Shown: positions 35,768-44,420 of the stretch, one piece after another
How the letters are laid out: every line of letters begins with the position of its first letter
Numbering within the stretch: position 1 is the stretch's first letter
Source of the DNA: Streptomyces rimosus
GTDB lineage: Bacteria > Actinomycetota > Actinomycetes > Streptomycetales > Streptomycetaceae
Length of the DNA: 64,000 nt
NCBI RefSeq assembly: GCF_008704655.1
Contig: NZ_CP023688.1
Span: 4,340,001 to 4,404,000 of the forward strand
Reading direction: 5' to 3'
The notes under the pieces: generated by a model
Databases searched by the model: none
Told to the model about the DNA's origin: nothing
The model's input: only the letters and a program-made list of their open reading frames with translations
Program-made: the position numbers and the translations under genes

Positions 35768-36544
35768 TCAACCATTATGGGCGGCGGTCATCCCCGCCGA
35801 CGTGCGTACTTCGAGCAACGAGGCGCTGTGCCGCTCCGCCTCGAACGCGTCCCGCCCGCCGCGCAGGCCGAACAGCCGCTTGCTGAGCAGGATGTACAGA
35901 ACGGCGATGATGTTGATGACCAACGTGGCGATCTTGAGCCAGCTGACCTTCTCCGTCAGCTCGTAGATCTCCAGTGGCAGGAACGCCGCCGTGGCCACCA
36001 CCGTCAGGTACTCCGCCCAGCGCTTGGCGCGCCACAGACCAACGCCCTCGATGATCTCGACCAGCGCGTATGCCACCAGCAGGCCCGCGACGATCAGCAG
36101 CGTCGAGTGCTTGTAGCCGAAGGTCTTCTGGATGGTGCCGACCACCGGCGAGTGGTCGAGGTCGTAGTGGAAGTGCCCGGCCACCGGCCGCAGGACGTCC
36201 AGATATTCGTCGAAGAGGCGGCGTACGGCGTCCTGGCTGTTGCTGAACTTCCACACGGCCAGCGCCACCAGCACGATGAACACGCCGCGCAGCGCCCGCT
36301 CCACGGCCAGGAAGCGCAGGATGAACGTGTCCCGCAGCACCTTGCCGCGCGGTACGAGCGGCGCGTCGGCCGCCGGTCCGGCGCCGCGCGGCGCTCCGAG
36401 GGCGAAGTCCCCGCAGCGCAGGCAGCGCCACGCCTCGCCCAGCGCGGTGTCCGCGCGCAGCCGGTCCTGGAGTTCCGGCTCCTGTGGCAGGTACGTGACG
36501 TGTCCGCGGCGCGCGCAGGTACGTCGGTTCCAGTCGATCTTCAT
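35768..36544 (-). CDS. DUF2127 membrane protein with N-terminal cysteine motif
   Basis: 258 residues. Residues 1-50 hold RTCARRGH and WRCLRCGD, a possible zinc ribbon. From about 68 onward comes the DUF2127 domain with four membrane helices (FILRFLAVERALRGVFIVLV, STLLIVAGLLVAYALVEII, RWAEYLTVVATAAFLPLEIY, LVINIIAVLYILL). Function of DUF2127 is unknown; it is common in actinobacteria. Confidence 0.88.
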   Translation of the reverse strand: MKIDWNRRTCARRGHVTYLPQEPELQDRLRADTALGEAWRCLRCGDFALGAPRGAGPAADAPLVPRGKVLRDTFILRFLAVERALRGVFIVLVALAVWKFSNSQDAVRRLFDEYLDVLRPVAGHFHYDLDHSPVVGTIQKTFGYKHSTLLIVAGLLVAYALVEIIEGVGLWRAKRWAEYLTVVATAAFLPLEIYELTEKVSWLKIATLVINIIAVLYILLSKRLFGLRGGRDAFEAERHSASLLEVRTSAGMTAAHNG

Positions 36545-36745
36545 GGCGGACGCCCCCGTAAGGCTTCGTCGTCGTGCCGTGACCGTCCCGCGGCACGGCC
36601 GGGCAGAGCCGGCCGACGGAGACGGACCGGCCGGTTCGGGCCAGGCGAGGGTAGTACGTCGGCGGCTTCCGGCGAAAAGGCAGGTGGACAGCGGTACGGC
36701 GGCCCGTCCGCCCAGCCGACGGCAGTACGGCGGCCCGCCCCTCCG

Positions 36746-37021
36746 TCAGCGTCCGCCAGGCGCGCCGGACGTACTGGGAGCCCCGGTCCCGCCAGGCGCA
36801 CCGGGCCCACCGGACGCCTCAGACGCACGGCCGGTCACCACCGCCCCCGTACCCTCGCCCTCCGGCGTCTCGTCCTTCATCGCCTTGGTCTCGCTCTTGA
36901 GGATCCGCAGCGACTTGCCCAGGGCCCGCGCCGTGTCCGGCAGCTTCTTCGAGCCGAACAGCAGGATCACCACGAGGGCCACGATCAGCAGGTGCCAGGG
37001 CTCCAGCCCGTTCCGCAGCAT
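36746..37021 (-). CDS. tatA: Twin-arginine translocase subunit TatA-like
   Basis: 91 residues from ATG 37021, with GGAGGGAAAGG upstream. TatA shape: short N-terminus, one helix ([20 protein letters not shown]), then the amphipathic helix ([20 protein letters not shown]) and a Gly/Pro-rich tail. It makes the pore part of the Tat export system. No tatB or tatC lies beside it; the main tatA may be elsewhere, so this could be a paralogue. Confidence 0.88.
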   Translation of the reverse strand: MLRNGLEPWHLLIVALVVILLFGSKKLPDTARALGKSLRILKSETKAMKDETPEGEGTGAVVTGRASEASGGPGAPGGTGAPSTSGAPGGR

Positions 37022-37176
37022 CGTCGTCCCGCCTTTCCCTCCATTGCGCCGCCGGCGGTCACCGGTCCGCGCCGTCTTGCCGGATTCGTAACTTGCTACA
37101 TTGCGCAACTGTACAACCGACTGGCCCGAACGACCGTCTTCTTCGGCAAGAACCGCGCAGGTGAGGGTGCACACAC

Positions 37177-38700
37177 ATGACAGCAAGCAGTCACAGGGCC
37201 GTGGCCGGGAACACTGGACGGGGCAGGCGGCGTCCCCTGCGTACGGCCGGGATCGTGGCCGTATCGCTGCTCGTACTGATCGCCGCGGGCGCGGGCTGGT
37301 TCTACTTCAAGCTCAACGGGAACATCACCACCTTCGGCGCCGACGGCGTCAGCCCGCAGCGTCCGGCGGAGGGCGCCGGCGGGCAGAACGTCCTGGTCAT
37401 CGGCTCGGACTCGCGGTCGGGCGGCAACAGCTCGCTGGGCGGCGGCGACGGTGACGTGGGCCGCTCGGACACCGCCTTCCTGCTGCACATATACGGGGAC
37501 AGCAAGCACGCGGTCGCGGTCTCCATACCCCGCGACACCCTGGTGGAGATACCCCCGTGCCGGCTGCCGGACGGCCGGTGGACCAAGCCGCAGCACAACG
37601 CGATGTTCAACGCGGCCTTCTCGGTCGGCGAGAGCGCCAAGGGCAACCCGGCCTGCACCCAGAACACGGTGGAGAAACTGTCCGGCGTTCGCGTCGACCA
37701 CACCGTCGTCGTCGACTTCGAGGGTTTTTCGAAGATGACGTCCGCGGTGGGCGGCGTACCGGTCTGCCTGCCGAAGGACATCTACGAGGGCGATCTGAAC
37801 CCGAACCGCCGCTCCCGCGGTGAGCGGATCTTCGCCAAGGGCCCGCAGAACGTGTCCGGTCAGCAGGCGCTCGATTACGTACGCATCCGGCACGGTATCG
37901 GCGACAACTCCGACATCGGCCGTATCCAGCGGCAGCAGGCGTTCGTCGGCTCGCTGATCAAGAAGGTCAAGGACCAGGGGTTCAACCCGGGCACCCTGCT
38001 GCCGCTGGCCAACGCCGCCACCCAGTCCATGACCGTCGACCCGGGCCTGGACTCGGCCGACAAGCTGCTCTCCTTCGCGATGTCGCTGAAGGACATCGAC
38101 CTGCACAACACCAAGTTCATCACGCTGCCGTGGCGCTACCAGGGCGAACGGGTCGCGATCGTGCACCCGGCGGCGGACACGCTGTGGGCGGACATCAAGG
38201 CGGACCGCACGCTGGACGGCAAGAACGCGGGCGGGGCGGGGGCGCAGGGATCTCCGGGCCCGTCGCCGTCACCGTCCAGCGGTTCGGAAACGGGTACGGG
38301 CACAGGTACAGGTACGGACATCAGCATCGCCGTCTACAACGGCACCACCAAGACCGGCCTGGCCGCCCGCGCCGCCGATCAGCTGAAGTCCGCGGGCTTC
38401 ACCGTCACCGGTACGGCGACCGCGCGCACCCAGGGCCACACGGCCACCACCGTCGAATACGGCGCGGGCAAGGAGGCCGAGGCCAAGGCCGTCGCGGCGC
38501 GCTTCCGGGGCGCCCGGCTCGTGCCGACGGCCGCCGCGGGCGTCAAGGTCGTTCTGGGCACCACGTACGCCTCCGAGCCGACCCTTGAGTCCCCTGCGTC
38601 CTCCGCCCCGAGTGCGGGCCCCTCGCCCGGGTCGTCGAAGATCGCCGACTCGGCCCGCTCGGCCGACGACAACATCTGCTCGGGTCTGTCATACGGCTGA
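37177..38700 (+). CDS. LytR-CpsA-Psr (LCP) family cell-wall polymer ligase with LytR_C domain
   Basis: 507 residues. One membrane helix (about 23-45), then the LCP domain: [53 protein letters not shown] and RIQRQQAF, which bind the polyprenyl pyrophosphate and metal. A Ser/Gly/Thr-rich linker leads to a LytR_C domain ([20 protein letters not shown]). LCP proteins attach teichoic acids or arabinogalactan-like polymers to peptidoglycan outside the membrane. The stop codon lies in a 25-base tandem repeat. Confidence 0.94.
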   Translation: MTASSHRAVAGNTGRGRRRPLRTAGIVAVSLLVLIAAGAGWFYFKLNGNITTFGADGVSPQRPAEGAGGQNVLVIGSDSRSGGNSSLGGGDGDVGRSDTAFLLHIYGDSKHAVAVSIPRDTLVEIPPCRLPDGRWTKPQHNAMFNAAFSVGESAKGNPACTQNTVEKLSGVRVDHTVVVDFEGFSKMTSAVGGVPVCLPKDIYEGDLNPNRRSRGERIFAKGPQNVSGQQALDYVRIRHGIGDNSDIGRIQRQQAFVGSLIKKVKDQGFNPGTLLPLANAATQSMTVDPGLDSADKLLSFAMSLKDIDLHNTKFITLPWRYQGERVAIVHPAADTLWADIKADRTLDGKNAGGAGAQGSPGPSPSPSSGSETGTGTGTGTDISIAVYNGTTKTGLAARAADQLKSAGFTVTGTATARTQGHTATTVEYGAGKEAEAKAVAARFRGARLVPTAAAGVKVVLGTTYASEPTLESPASSAPSAGPSPGSSKIADSARSADDNICSGLSYG

Positions 38701-38808
38701 GGCCCCGCCGCTGCCCTACGGCTGAGGCCCCATCGTTGCCCTACGGCTGAGGCCCGAACGCTGCCCTAAGGCCGAGGCCGAACGCTGCCCTAAGGCCGGG
38801 GCTCCGCC
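38693..38808. repeat. 25-base tandem repeat, about 4.6 units
   Basis: Units of ACGGCTGAGGCCCCGCCGCTGCCCT type start at 38693, 38718, 38743, 38768 (24 bases, AAGGCCGAGG) and 38792 (partial). The stop codon of the LCP gene is in unit 1 and that of the convergent P-type ATPase gene (38790-38792) at the unit 4/5 junction. Confidence 0.85.
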
Positions 38809-41699
38809 GCCACCCGCCCGTCGTACCGCCTCTTGGCCCACGCCAGCCCGGCCCCGTACAGCACCAGTACGGCCGCCAGCAGCCCGTAATAGAGGGGAGG
38901 CAGTGCCGACATGCCCAGCAGCGGGCCCAGCGGTGACGGTGGCAGCAGCAGGCCGATGACGGCGAGCGCGCACACCGCGCCCCGGATCGGGCCCGGTGCC
39001 CGGCCCTCCGCCGAGTGGCGTCCGGCGCGCAGCAGGTACATCACCAGCGCCTGCGTCAGCAGGTTCTCCGTGAACCACCCGGCGTGGAACGCGTCCTGGC
39101 CGCCCGGGTGCCCGGAGCCGTGCACCGCCAGCACCAGCACGCCGAACGTGGCCAGGTCGGCGGCGGCGTTGAGCAGGCCGAATCCGGTGATGTAGCGCAG
39201 CAGGTCGGCGGGGCGGAGCACCGCGGGACGGCGCAGCGCGGCCGGGCCCGGCCGGTCGAAGGCGAACGCGAGCTGGACCGCGTCGAAGCACAGGTTCTGC
39301 ACCAGGACCTGCGCCGGGAGCATCGGCAGGAACGGCAGCAGCAGCCCGGCGCCGAGCATCGCGATGACGTTGCCGAGGTTGGAGGAGAGGGTGATGCGCA
39401 GGTAGGTGGCGATGTTGGCGGTGGAGCGGCGGCCCGCGACGATCGCGCCGTCGATGGCGTTCAGGTCCTTCGAGGCGAGCACGACGTCGGCCGCCTCGCG
39501 CGTCACGTGCACCGCGTCGCGCGGGGCGATGCCCACGTCACAGGCGTGCAGAGCGGGGAGGTCGTTGACGCCGTCGCCGAGGAATCCGACGGTACGGGGC
39601 GGGGCGCCCGTACGGTCCGCGGCCGCGTGGTCCGCGCCCGTACGGTCCACGGCCTTACGCCCCGCGGCCGTACGCGCCGTACCGTCCCCCGCCCGCAGCG
39701 CCCCCACGATCCGCGCCTTGTGCTCGGGCGTGCAGCGGGCGAACGCCGTCGTACGGGAGGCGAGGCGGGCCAGCTCGCCGTCCGTGAGGCCGTCGATCCG
39801 GTCGGCGGTGAGCACCGCGCCGGGGCCGGTGTCGAGCCCGAGTTCGCGGCAGACGTGGGTGACGGTGCCCGGATGGTCGCCGGTGAGGACCTTGACGGCG
39901 ACGCCGCGCCGCGCGAGGCCCGCGCAGGCCGCCGCGGCGGTCGGGGCGAGCGCGTCGCGCAGGCCGACGAAGCCGACGAGGGTCAGGCCGCGCTCGTCCG
40001 CCGGGGTGTACGCGCGGCCCGGCCGGGCGGGCCGCTCGGCGACCGCGACGGCCAGCAGCCGCAGCCCGTCCGCCGTCCGGTCGGCGACGACCCGGGCCAG
40101 GCGCGCGCGGGCCGCCTCGTCCAGGTCGGTGTCCCGTCCGTCTTCACGGACGCCGGCGCAACGTTCCAGCACGTCTTCGGGCGCGCCCTTGACGACGAGT
40201 GTGTGCACGCCGAGCCGCGGGCCGGGGCCGCCCACCGTCGCCGCGTCCGTACGGATCACCGCGCACGACGTGCGGCGTACCGGGTCGAAGGGCAGGGCGG
40301 CGACGCCCTCGTACGCCAGCAGCTCGTCGAAGTCGTCCTCGGCCGCCTCCAGGATCGCCTCGTCGAGGGCGTCCGGCGTGGGCAGCTCGGCGAGCTGGAG
40401 TGTCCACAGGCTGTTGACGGCCGCCCAGTGCAGCGGTTCGGGCGCGGGCCGGCCGTCCGGGGCGAGGGAGCAGTCCAGGACCGGGCGGTCCTGGGTAAGG
40501 GTGCCGGTCTTGTCCGTGCACAGCACATCGATCGCGCCGAGGTCGTGCAGCGCGGGCAGCCGCTTGACGATCACCTCGCCGCCGCGCGCGAGCAGCGCCG
40601 CGCCCCGGGCGAGCGCGGTGGTGACGATGACCGGCAGCATCTCGGGGGTGAGCCCGACCGCCACCGCGACGGCGAACGGCAGCGTCTCCAGGCCGCGCCC
40701 GCGCAGCGCCGCGTTGGCCATCAGCACCAGCGGCGGGGTGAGCAGCATGAAGCGGATCAGGGTCCAGGAGATCCCGTTCACCGAACGGTCGAAGGCGCTC
40801 TCGCGCGGGCGGCGCGGGGCCTTGCGGGGCCCGGACACCCCGCGGGTGCCCGGCGCGCCGGGGCCGGCGCCCCGCCCGCCCGGCCTCCCGTACGTACCGC
40901 CGAACAGCGTCTCCGCCCCGGTGGCCAGCACCACCGCCGTGGCGCTTCCGGAGGCGACGCTGCTGCCCTGGAAGCACAGCTCGGGGCGTTCGAAGAGGCC
41001 GGGGCCGTCGTACGTACCGGTCGCCGAGCCCTCCCGGGCGTCCACCGGGTATTTGGCCACCGGCGCCGACTCGCCCGTCAGCACCGCCTGCCGCACCGTC
41101 AGCCCGCTCGCGCGCAGCAGCCGCAGGTCGGCGGGGGCCAGGTCGCCCGGGCCGAGGCGGATCACATCGCCCGGCACCAGCTGGTCCACCGGGATCTCCC
41201 GGGCGGCTCCGCCCGACGGTGCCCGCCGCTGCACCGTCGCCGTGGTGGCGATCAGCTCGCGCAGCGCCGCCGTGGAGCGCTCGGCCCGGTACTCGCCGCT
41301 GGTCCGCAGCACCGCGCTGACCACCACCAGTACGGCGATCACGCATGCCGTACCCCAGGAGGCGACGGCGGCCGAGACCAGCGCCAGACACAGCAGTACG
41401 GTCGTGAACGGATCGCGCAGGCTGTGGACGAAGCGCCAGGGCCGACCGGCCGGCCGCCGCTCGGGCAGCGTGTTCTCGCCGTACCGCAGCAGCCGTTCCT
41501 CGGCCTGCGCCTCGGTCAGGCCGCGCGGCCCGCTCTCCAGGAGACGCAGGGTTTCCAGTGCCGTCAGGCCGGGGGCGTCCCGCAGGGCGGCGCCGCTCTC
41601 CGCCCGTACTGCCGGTGGTACGAGGTGCGCGTCCGGCTCCGCCTCCCCCTCCGTACGTGCGGCCGCGGAGCCCTCGACCTTCTCAGGCGCCCAGGCCAC
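38790..41699 (-). CDS. mgtA: Mg2+-importing P-type ATPase (MgtA-like)
   Basis: 969 residues from GTG 41699, which overlaps the end of the ArsR gene by 17 bases. P-type ATPase motifs: TGES, phosphorylation site DKTGTLT, KGAPEDVL, TGDHPGT, GDGVNDLPALHACDVGIA. Subgroup IIIB features (N-terminal GLTEAQAEERLLRYGENTLP, membrane segment LQNLC-like VLVQNLCFDAVQLAFAFD) point to magnesium uptake. An extra low-complexity loop lies near residue 690. Co-transcribed with an ArsR-type regulator, which is unusual since mgtA is normally under riboswitch or PhoP control. Confidence 0.9.
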   Translation of the reverse strand: MAWAPEKVEGSAAARTEGEAEPDAHLVPPAVRAESGAALRDAPGLTALETLRLLESGPRGLTEAQAEERLLRYGENTLPERRPAGRPWRFVHSLRDPFTTVLLCLALVSAAVASWGTACVIAVLVVVSAVLRTSGEYRAERSTAALRELIATTATVQRRAPSGGAAREIPVDQLVPGDVIRLGPGDLAPADLRLLRASGLTVRQAVLTGESAPVAKYPVDAREGSATGTYDGPGLFERPELCFQGSSVASGSATAVVLATGAETLFGGTYGRPGGRGAGPGAPGTRGVSGPRKAPRRPRESAFDRSVNGISWTLIRFMLLTPPLVLMANAALRGRGLETLPFAVAVAVGLTPEMLPVIVTTALARGAALLARGGEVIVKRLPALHDLGAIDVLCTDKTGTLTQDRPVLDCSLAPDGRPAPEPLHWAAVNSLWTLQLAELPTPDALDEAILEAAEDDFDELLAYEGVAALPFDPVRRTSCAVIRTDAATVGGPGPRLGVHTLVVKGAPEDVLERCAGVREDGRDTDLDEAARARLARVVADRTADGLRLLAVAVAERPARPGRAYTPADERGLTLVGFVGLRDALAPTAAAACAGLARRGVAVKVLTGDHPGTVTHVCRELGLDTGPGAVLTADRIDGLTDGELARLASRTTAFARCTPEHKARIVGALRAGDGTARTAAGRKAVDRTGADHAAADRTGAPPRTVGFLGDGVNDLPALHACDVGIAPRDAVHVTREAADVVLASKDLNAIDGAIVAGRRSTANIATYLRITLSSNLGNVIAMLGAGLLLPFLPMLPAQVLVQNLCFDAVQLAFAFDRPGPAALRRPAVLRPADLLRYITGFGLLNAAADLATFGVLVLAVHGSGHPGGQDAFHAGWFTENLLTQALVMYLLRAGRHSAEGRAPGPIRGAVCALAVIGLLLPPSPLGPLLGMSALPPLYYGLLAAVLVLYGAGLAWAKRRYDGRVAAEPRP

Positions 41700-42051
41700 G
41701 GACGCGTCCCGGAACCGCCGGTCCTTCGGACCCGCCCGCCCGGTCGGTCAGCTGCCCCACCAGCCACCGCACCATCGACACCACATCGGGGTCGTCGACC
41801 AGGTACACCACGCGGCGGCCCTCCCGCCGCGACCGCACCAGCCCCGCCAGCTTCAGCTTCGCCAGGTGCTGGCTCACCGCGGGCAGCGCACCGCCCACCC
41901 GCTCCGCCAGGCCGCTGACATCGCACTCGCCGCCCGCCAGCACCCAGACGATGTGCAGGCGCGCGGGCGAAGCCAGCAGTCCGAACGTCGCCGCGGCCTC
42001 CGTCAGCACCTCGGCCGACGGATCCGCCACGTCCTCGACGCCACTCGTCAC
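41683..42051 (-). CDS. ArsR-family winged-helix regulator
   Basis: 122 residues from GTG 42051, with GGATGGAGAG 7 bases ahead; ATG 42072 is an in-frame alternative. Winged-helix motif LHIVWVLAGGECDVSGLAER, LPAVSQHLAKLKLAGLVRSR, REGRRVVYLVDDPDV. One cysteine only (in GGECDV), at the place of the ArsR/SmtB ELCV metal motif, so metal sensing is possible but not sure. First gene of an operon with the Mg-type ATPase. Confidence 0.9.
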   Translation of the reverse strand: MTSGVEDVADPSAEVLTEAAATFGLLASPARLHIVWVLAGGECDVSGLAERVGGALPAVSQHLAKLKLAGLVRSRREGRRVVYLVDDPDVVSMVRWLVGQLTDRAGGSEGPAVPGRVRGLGA

Positions 42052-42673
42052 AGCCGCTCTCCATCCGCCCATGGCCGGGCCCGTGCCCCCGAAAGGGCCC
42101 AGTCTAGGCGCCGGGCCCCGGGCGTTCCCGTACGAAAGGCGCCCCGCGTGGGCGTGCGCCCGGCATCGCCCCGAGGCACCAGGCAAACCCCGGAAACCCA
42201 TGCGAAAAGCCCCGGCGCCGAGCCTGAGGGCCCGGAGCCGGGGCTCCGTCGTCTGGTCGGGGGAAACGGCATCGGGGGGACAAGCCGTTTCCCCCGATGG
42301 TGGACCGGGCCCCCAAGTCCGCGCCGCCAGTCAGGGGGGAAGCCGCGGCGTGGACCCCGCAGCGGGGCACGGGCCCGTGCCCGGCGAATTCCTGCCAGAT
42401 TCGCCGGACACACCACCATCCTGCTGCGGCCGCCGGGTGCGGGCCGCTGGCAAAAGACCTCGCTACAGGGGCCTTTGGTCCTTAAAGTCCTGATCAGCTG
42501 ATCCACAGGTCCCCGATCGTCACCGCGCCCCGGCTCCACCCGGCGCCGGCCCGCCCGGGTACCCCCGCGTTCGCCACCGACTCCACCCCTGTGGCGGAAG
42601 TGGTTAGACTCACCCCGCCCGGCACCGGGGACGGGTGGGGCGGGAGCTGCCGTAGGGGAGACGGGACAGTCGG
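42052..42673. other. Long divergent intergenic region with strong RNA-like hairpin
   Basis: 622 bases between the ArsR-mgtA operon and the small membrane protein gene. It holds a perfect 14-bp hairpin (42257-42270 TCGGGGGAAACGGC with 42284-42297), the palindrome GATCAGCTGATC (42492-42503) and GC-rich shorter stems such as GGAGCC/GGCTCC (42233-42246). No convincing gene. The hairpin could be part of a leader or small RNA. Confidence 0.5.
42257..42297. promoter_or_regulatory. Perfect 14-bp hairpin upstream of arsR-mgtA
   Basis: TCGGGGGAAACGGC pairs with GCCGTTTCCCCCGA, 13-base loop ATCGGGGGGACAA. It has no T tract on either side, so it is not a plain terminator. Possible leader or ncRNA element. 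Confidence 0.5.
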
Positions 42674-42838
42674 ATGGCGCAAGCGAAAAAGATCGCGTTG
42701 TACGTGGTCGCCGTCTTCGTCCTGTACACGATCATCACGTCTCCGGCGCGCGCCGCCGATCTCGTCCAGATAGGGTTCGAGGGCATTTCGTCGGCCGCCC
42801 ATGGCGTCGGCGAGTTCATGACCCAGCTGGTCTCGTAG
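42674..42838 (+). CDS. Small single-pass membrane protein (54 aa)
   Basis: 54 residues: MAQAKKIALYVVAVFVLYTI then ITSPARAADLVQIGFEGISS and a short tail ending FMTQLVS. One helix at 6-22 with a signal-like AxA at RAA-D, so it may be exported. ATG 42674 is preceded by GGGGAGACGGG. Same type of small protein occurs next to Dabb and sigma genes in other Streptomyces as I recall. Codon use is normal. Function unknown. Confidence 0.85.
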   Translation: MAQAKKIALYVVAVFVLYTIITSPARAADLVQIGFEGISSAAHGVGEFMTQLVS

Positions 42839-42939
42839 AGCGCCCGGCCGGTCCGGTCCCGCAGGGCGCCCGGCGCCGCGGCCGGCGCCACGGGACGTAC
42901 GGCGCGGGCCCGCACGACGAACGCACGGAGGACCGCCCA

Positions 42940-43233
42940 GTGATACGCCACCTGGTTCTTTTCAAGCTCGACGAGGGCGTCGAACGCGACGAGCCGCGCG
43001 TCGTGGCCGGTGTGAAGGCGTTCCAGGAGCTGGCCGACCAGATTCCCGAGCTGGAGTTCTGGGAGTGCGCCTGGAACATCACGGACCGGCCGATCGCGTA
43101 CGACTTCGCCGTCAACTCCGCCGTTGCCGACACCGACGCCCTCAAGCGCTATATCGAACACCCGGCCCATCAGGCCGCCGCCGGGCAGTGGCGCGAGTTC
43201 GCCACCTGGGTGATCGCCGACTACGAGTTCTGA
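42940..43233 (+). CDS. Stress-responsive alpha/beta-barrel (Dabb) protein
   Basis: 97 residues from GTG 42940 behind CGGAGGA. Dabb fold: MIRHLVLFKLDEG, ELADQIPELEFWECAWNI, DFAVNSAVADTDALKRYIEH and PAHQAAAGQWRE. Dimeric small barrel proteins of this kind are induced by stress or act as cyclases; here the function is unknown. Followed by a good terminator and by stress-type sigma genes. Confidence 0.92.
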   Translation: MIRHLVLFKLDEGVERDEPRVVAGVKAFQELADQIPELEFWECAWNITDRPIAYDFAVNSAVADTDALKRYIEHPAHQAAAGQWREFATWVIADYEF

Positions 43234-43253
43234 GCTACGGCCCCCGGCCGCGC

Positions 43254-43286
43254 GCCCCTCGCCCTCCTCACGGGCGGGGGGCTTTT
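43254..43286 (+). terminator. Rho-independent terminator
   Basis: GCCCCTCGCCC (43254-43264) pairs with GGGCGGGGGGC (43272-43282), one T-G pair, loop TCCTCAC, followed by TTTT. It closes the Dabb gene. Confidence 0.82.
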
Positions 43287-43365
43287 CGCGTTCCCGGGTG
43301 AAGGACCAACTCTGCGATCAACACGGCGTTATGCGGTGCTTGCACACAGTGCACATGTCTTGTGA

Positions 43366-43385
43366 TGCTATGACCTGCTATGACC
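43366..43385 (+). repeat. Tandem 10-mer TGCTATGACC upstream of first sigma gene
   Basis: TGCTATGACC occurs twice in a row at 43366-43375 and 43376-43385, 35 bases before the start of the sigma gene. The inverted repeat TGCAC/GTGCA (43341-43353) lies just before. Probably part of the promoter or a regulator site. Confidence 0.6.
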
Positions 43386-43419
43386 GCTTTTGCCGGATGG
43401 ATGGACTGAGAAGGGTGGC

Positions 43420-44229
43420 GTGACCGTGACGGCCCGAACTGCGCCCAAGGCGCCATCCCGCGAGAGCCGGAGCGCGGACACCCGGGCACTCACGCAGGTG
43501 CTGTTCGCCGAGCTGTCGAGCCTGGAGCCGGGCACGCCGGAGCACGCCCGGGTGCGCGCCGCCCTGATCGAGGCCAACCTGCCGCTGGTGCGCTACGCGG
43601 CGGCACGTTTCCGCAGCCGCAACGAGCCGATGGAGGACGTCGTCCAGGTCGGCACGATCGGCCTGATCAACGCCATCGACCGGTTCGACCCCGGGCGCGG
43701 GGTCCAGTTCCCCACCTTCGCCATGCCGACCGTGGTCGGCGAGATCAAGCGCTACTTCCGGGACAACGTACGCACCGTCCACGTGCCGCGCCGCCTCCAC
43801 GAGCTGTGGGTGCAGGTCAACGGCGCCACGGAGGACCTGACCGTGCTGCACGGCCGGTCGCCGACCACCGCGGAGATCGCCGAACGGCTCAAGATCGGCG
43901 AGGACGAGGTGCTGGCCTGCCTGGAGGCGGGCCGCTCGTACCACGCGACCTCCCTGGAGGCCGCGCAGGAGGGCGACGGGCTGCCGGGCCTGCTGGACCG
44001 CCTCGGGTACGAGGATCCCGAGCTGGCCGGGGTCGAGCACCGCGACCTCGTACGGCATCTGCTCGTCCAGCTCCCGGAGCGCGAGCAGCGGATCCTGTTG
44101 CTCCGTTACTACAGCAACTTGACGCAATCTCAGATCAGTGCCGAGCTGGGGGTGTCGCAGATGCACGTGTCCCGGCTACTGTCGCGGAGCTTCGCACGAC
44201 TGCGGTCCGCAAACAGGATCGAAGCCTAA
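43420..44229 (+). CDS. SigB/SigF-subfamily RNA polymerase sigma factor (first)
   Basis: 269 residues from GTG 43420, which has GAGAAGGG at 43409-43415; ATG 43390 is in frame but poor. Group 3 sigma with regions 2 ([37 protein letters not shown]), 3 ([19 protein letters not shown]) and 4 ([20 protein letters not shown] then [17 protein letters not shown]). Such factors direct stress or sporulation promoters and are held by anti-sigma/anti-anti-sigma switching. By remembered gene order this is the counterpart of sigF, the next one of sigN. No anti-sigma gene is next to it. Confidence 0.93.
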   Translation: MTVTARTAPKAPSRESRSADTRALTQVLFAELSSLEPGTPEHARVRAALIEANLPLVRYAAARFRSRNEPMEDVVQVGTIGLINAIDRFDPGRGVQFPTFAMPTVVGEIKRYFRDNVRTVHVPRRLHELWVQVNGATEDLTVLHGRSPTTAEIAERLKIGEDEVLACLEAGRSYHATSLEAAQEGDGLPGLLDRLGYEDPELAGVEHRDLVRHLLVQLPEREQRILLLRYYSNLTQSQISAELGVSQMHVSRLLSRSFARLRSANRIEA

Positions 44230-44230
44230 C

Positions 44231-44252
44231 CAGGACGGGCGACCCCGTCCTG
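44231..44252. terminator. Short hairpin after first sigma gene
   Basis: CAGGACGGG (44231-44239) pairs with CCCGTCCTG (44244-44252), loop of 4, one base after the stop. No T tract, so either a weak terminator or an mRNA-stabilising end. Confidence 0.45.
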
Positions 44253-44314
44253 CACAGATATGTCGACTTGGCGCTACAGCGTGTTGCCGACATGTGACAT
44301 TCTGCAGGAACCGC

Positions 44315-44340
44315 GTTTGCCGTGGCGTCGCCTCCGGTAT
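44315..44340 (+). promoter_or_regulatory. Candidate SigB-class promoter between the two sigma genes
   Basis: GTTT (44315-44318), 16 bases, CGGTAT (44335-44340) fits the actinomycete SigB/SigF-type consensus GNNT-N14-16-GGGTAY with one mismatch. It is placed 81 bases before the second sigma gene, so that gene may be read by one of the SigB-like factors. Confidence 0.5.
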
Positions 44341-44420
44341 TCAGGTGGAGGCATAAGTTCTCGGTTCCGCCGCGGGCCGAGGGCACCGCAGCGACCCGAC
44401 CGCGACCTCAAGGGGGTGGC

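Noticed and set aside
38693..38808. CRISPR array
   Set aside because: Repeat units are contiguous and degenerate, with no spacers and no cas genes nearby.
39015..41918. 967-codon plus-strand open frame across the P-type ATPase gene
   Set aside because: It is exactly antisense to mgtA, is Arg/Gly/Gln-rich and matches no family; long antisense frames are normal in such GC-rich DNA.
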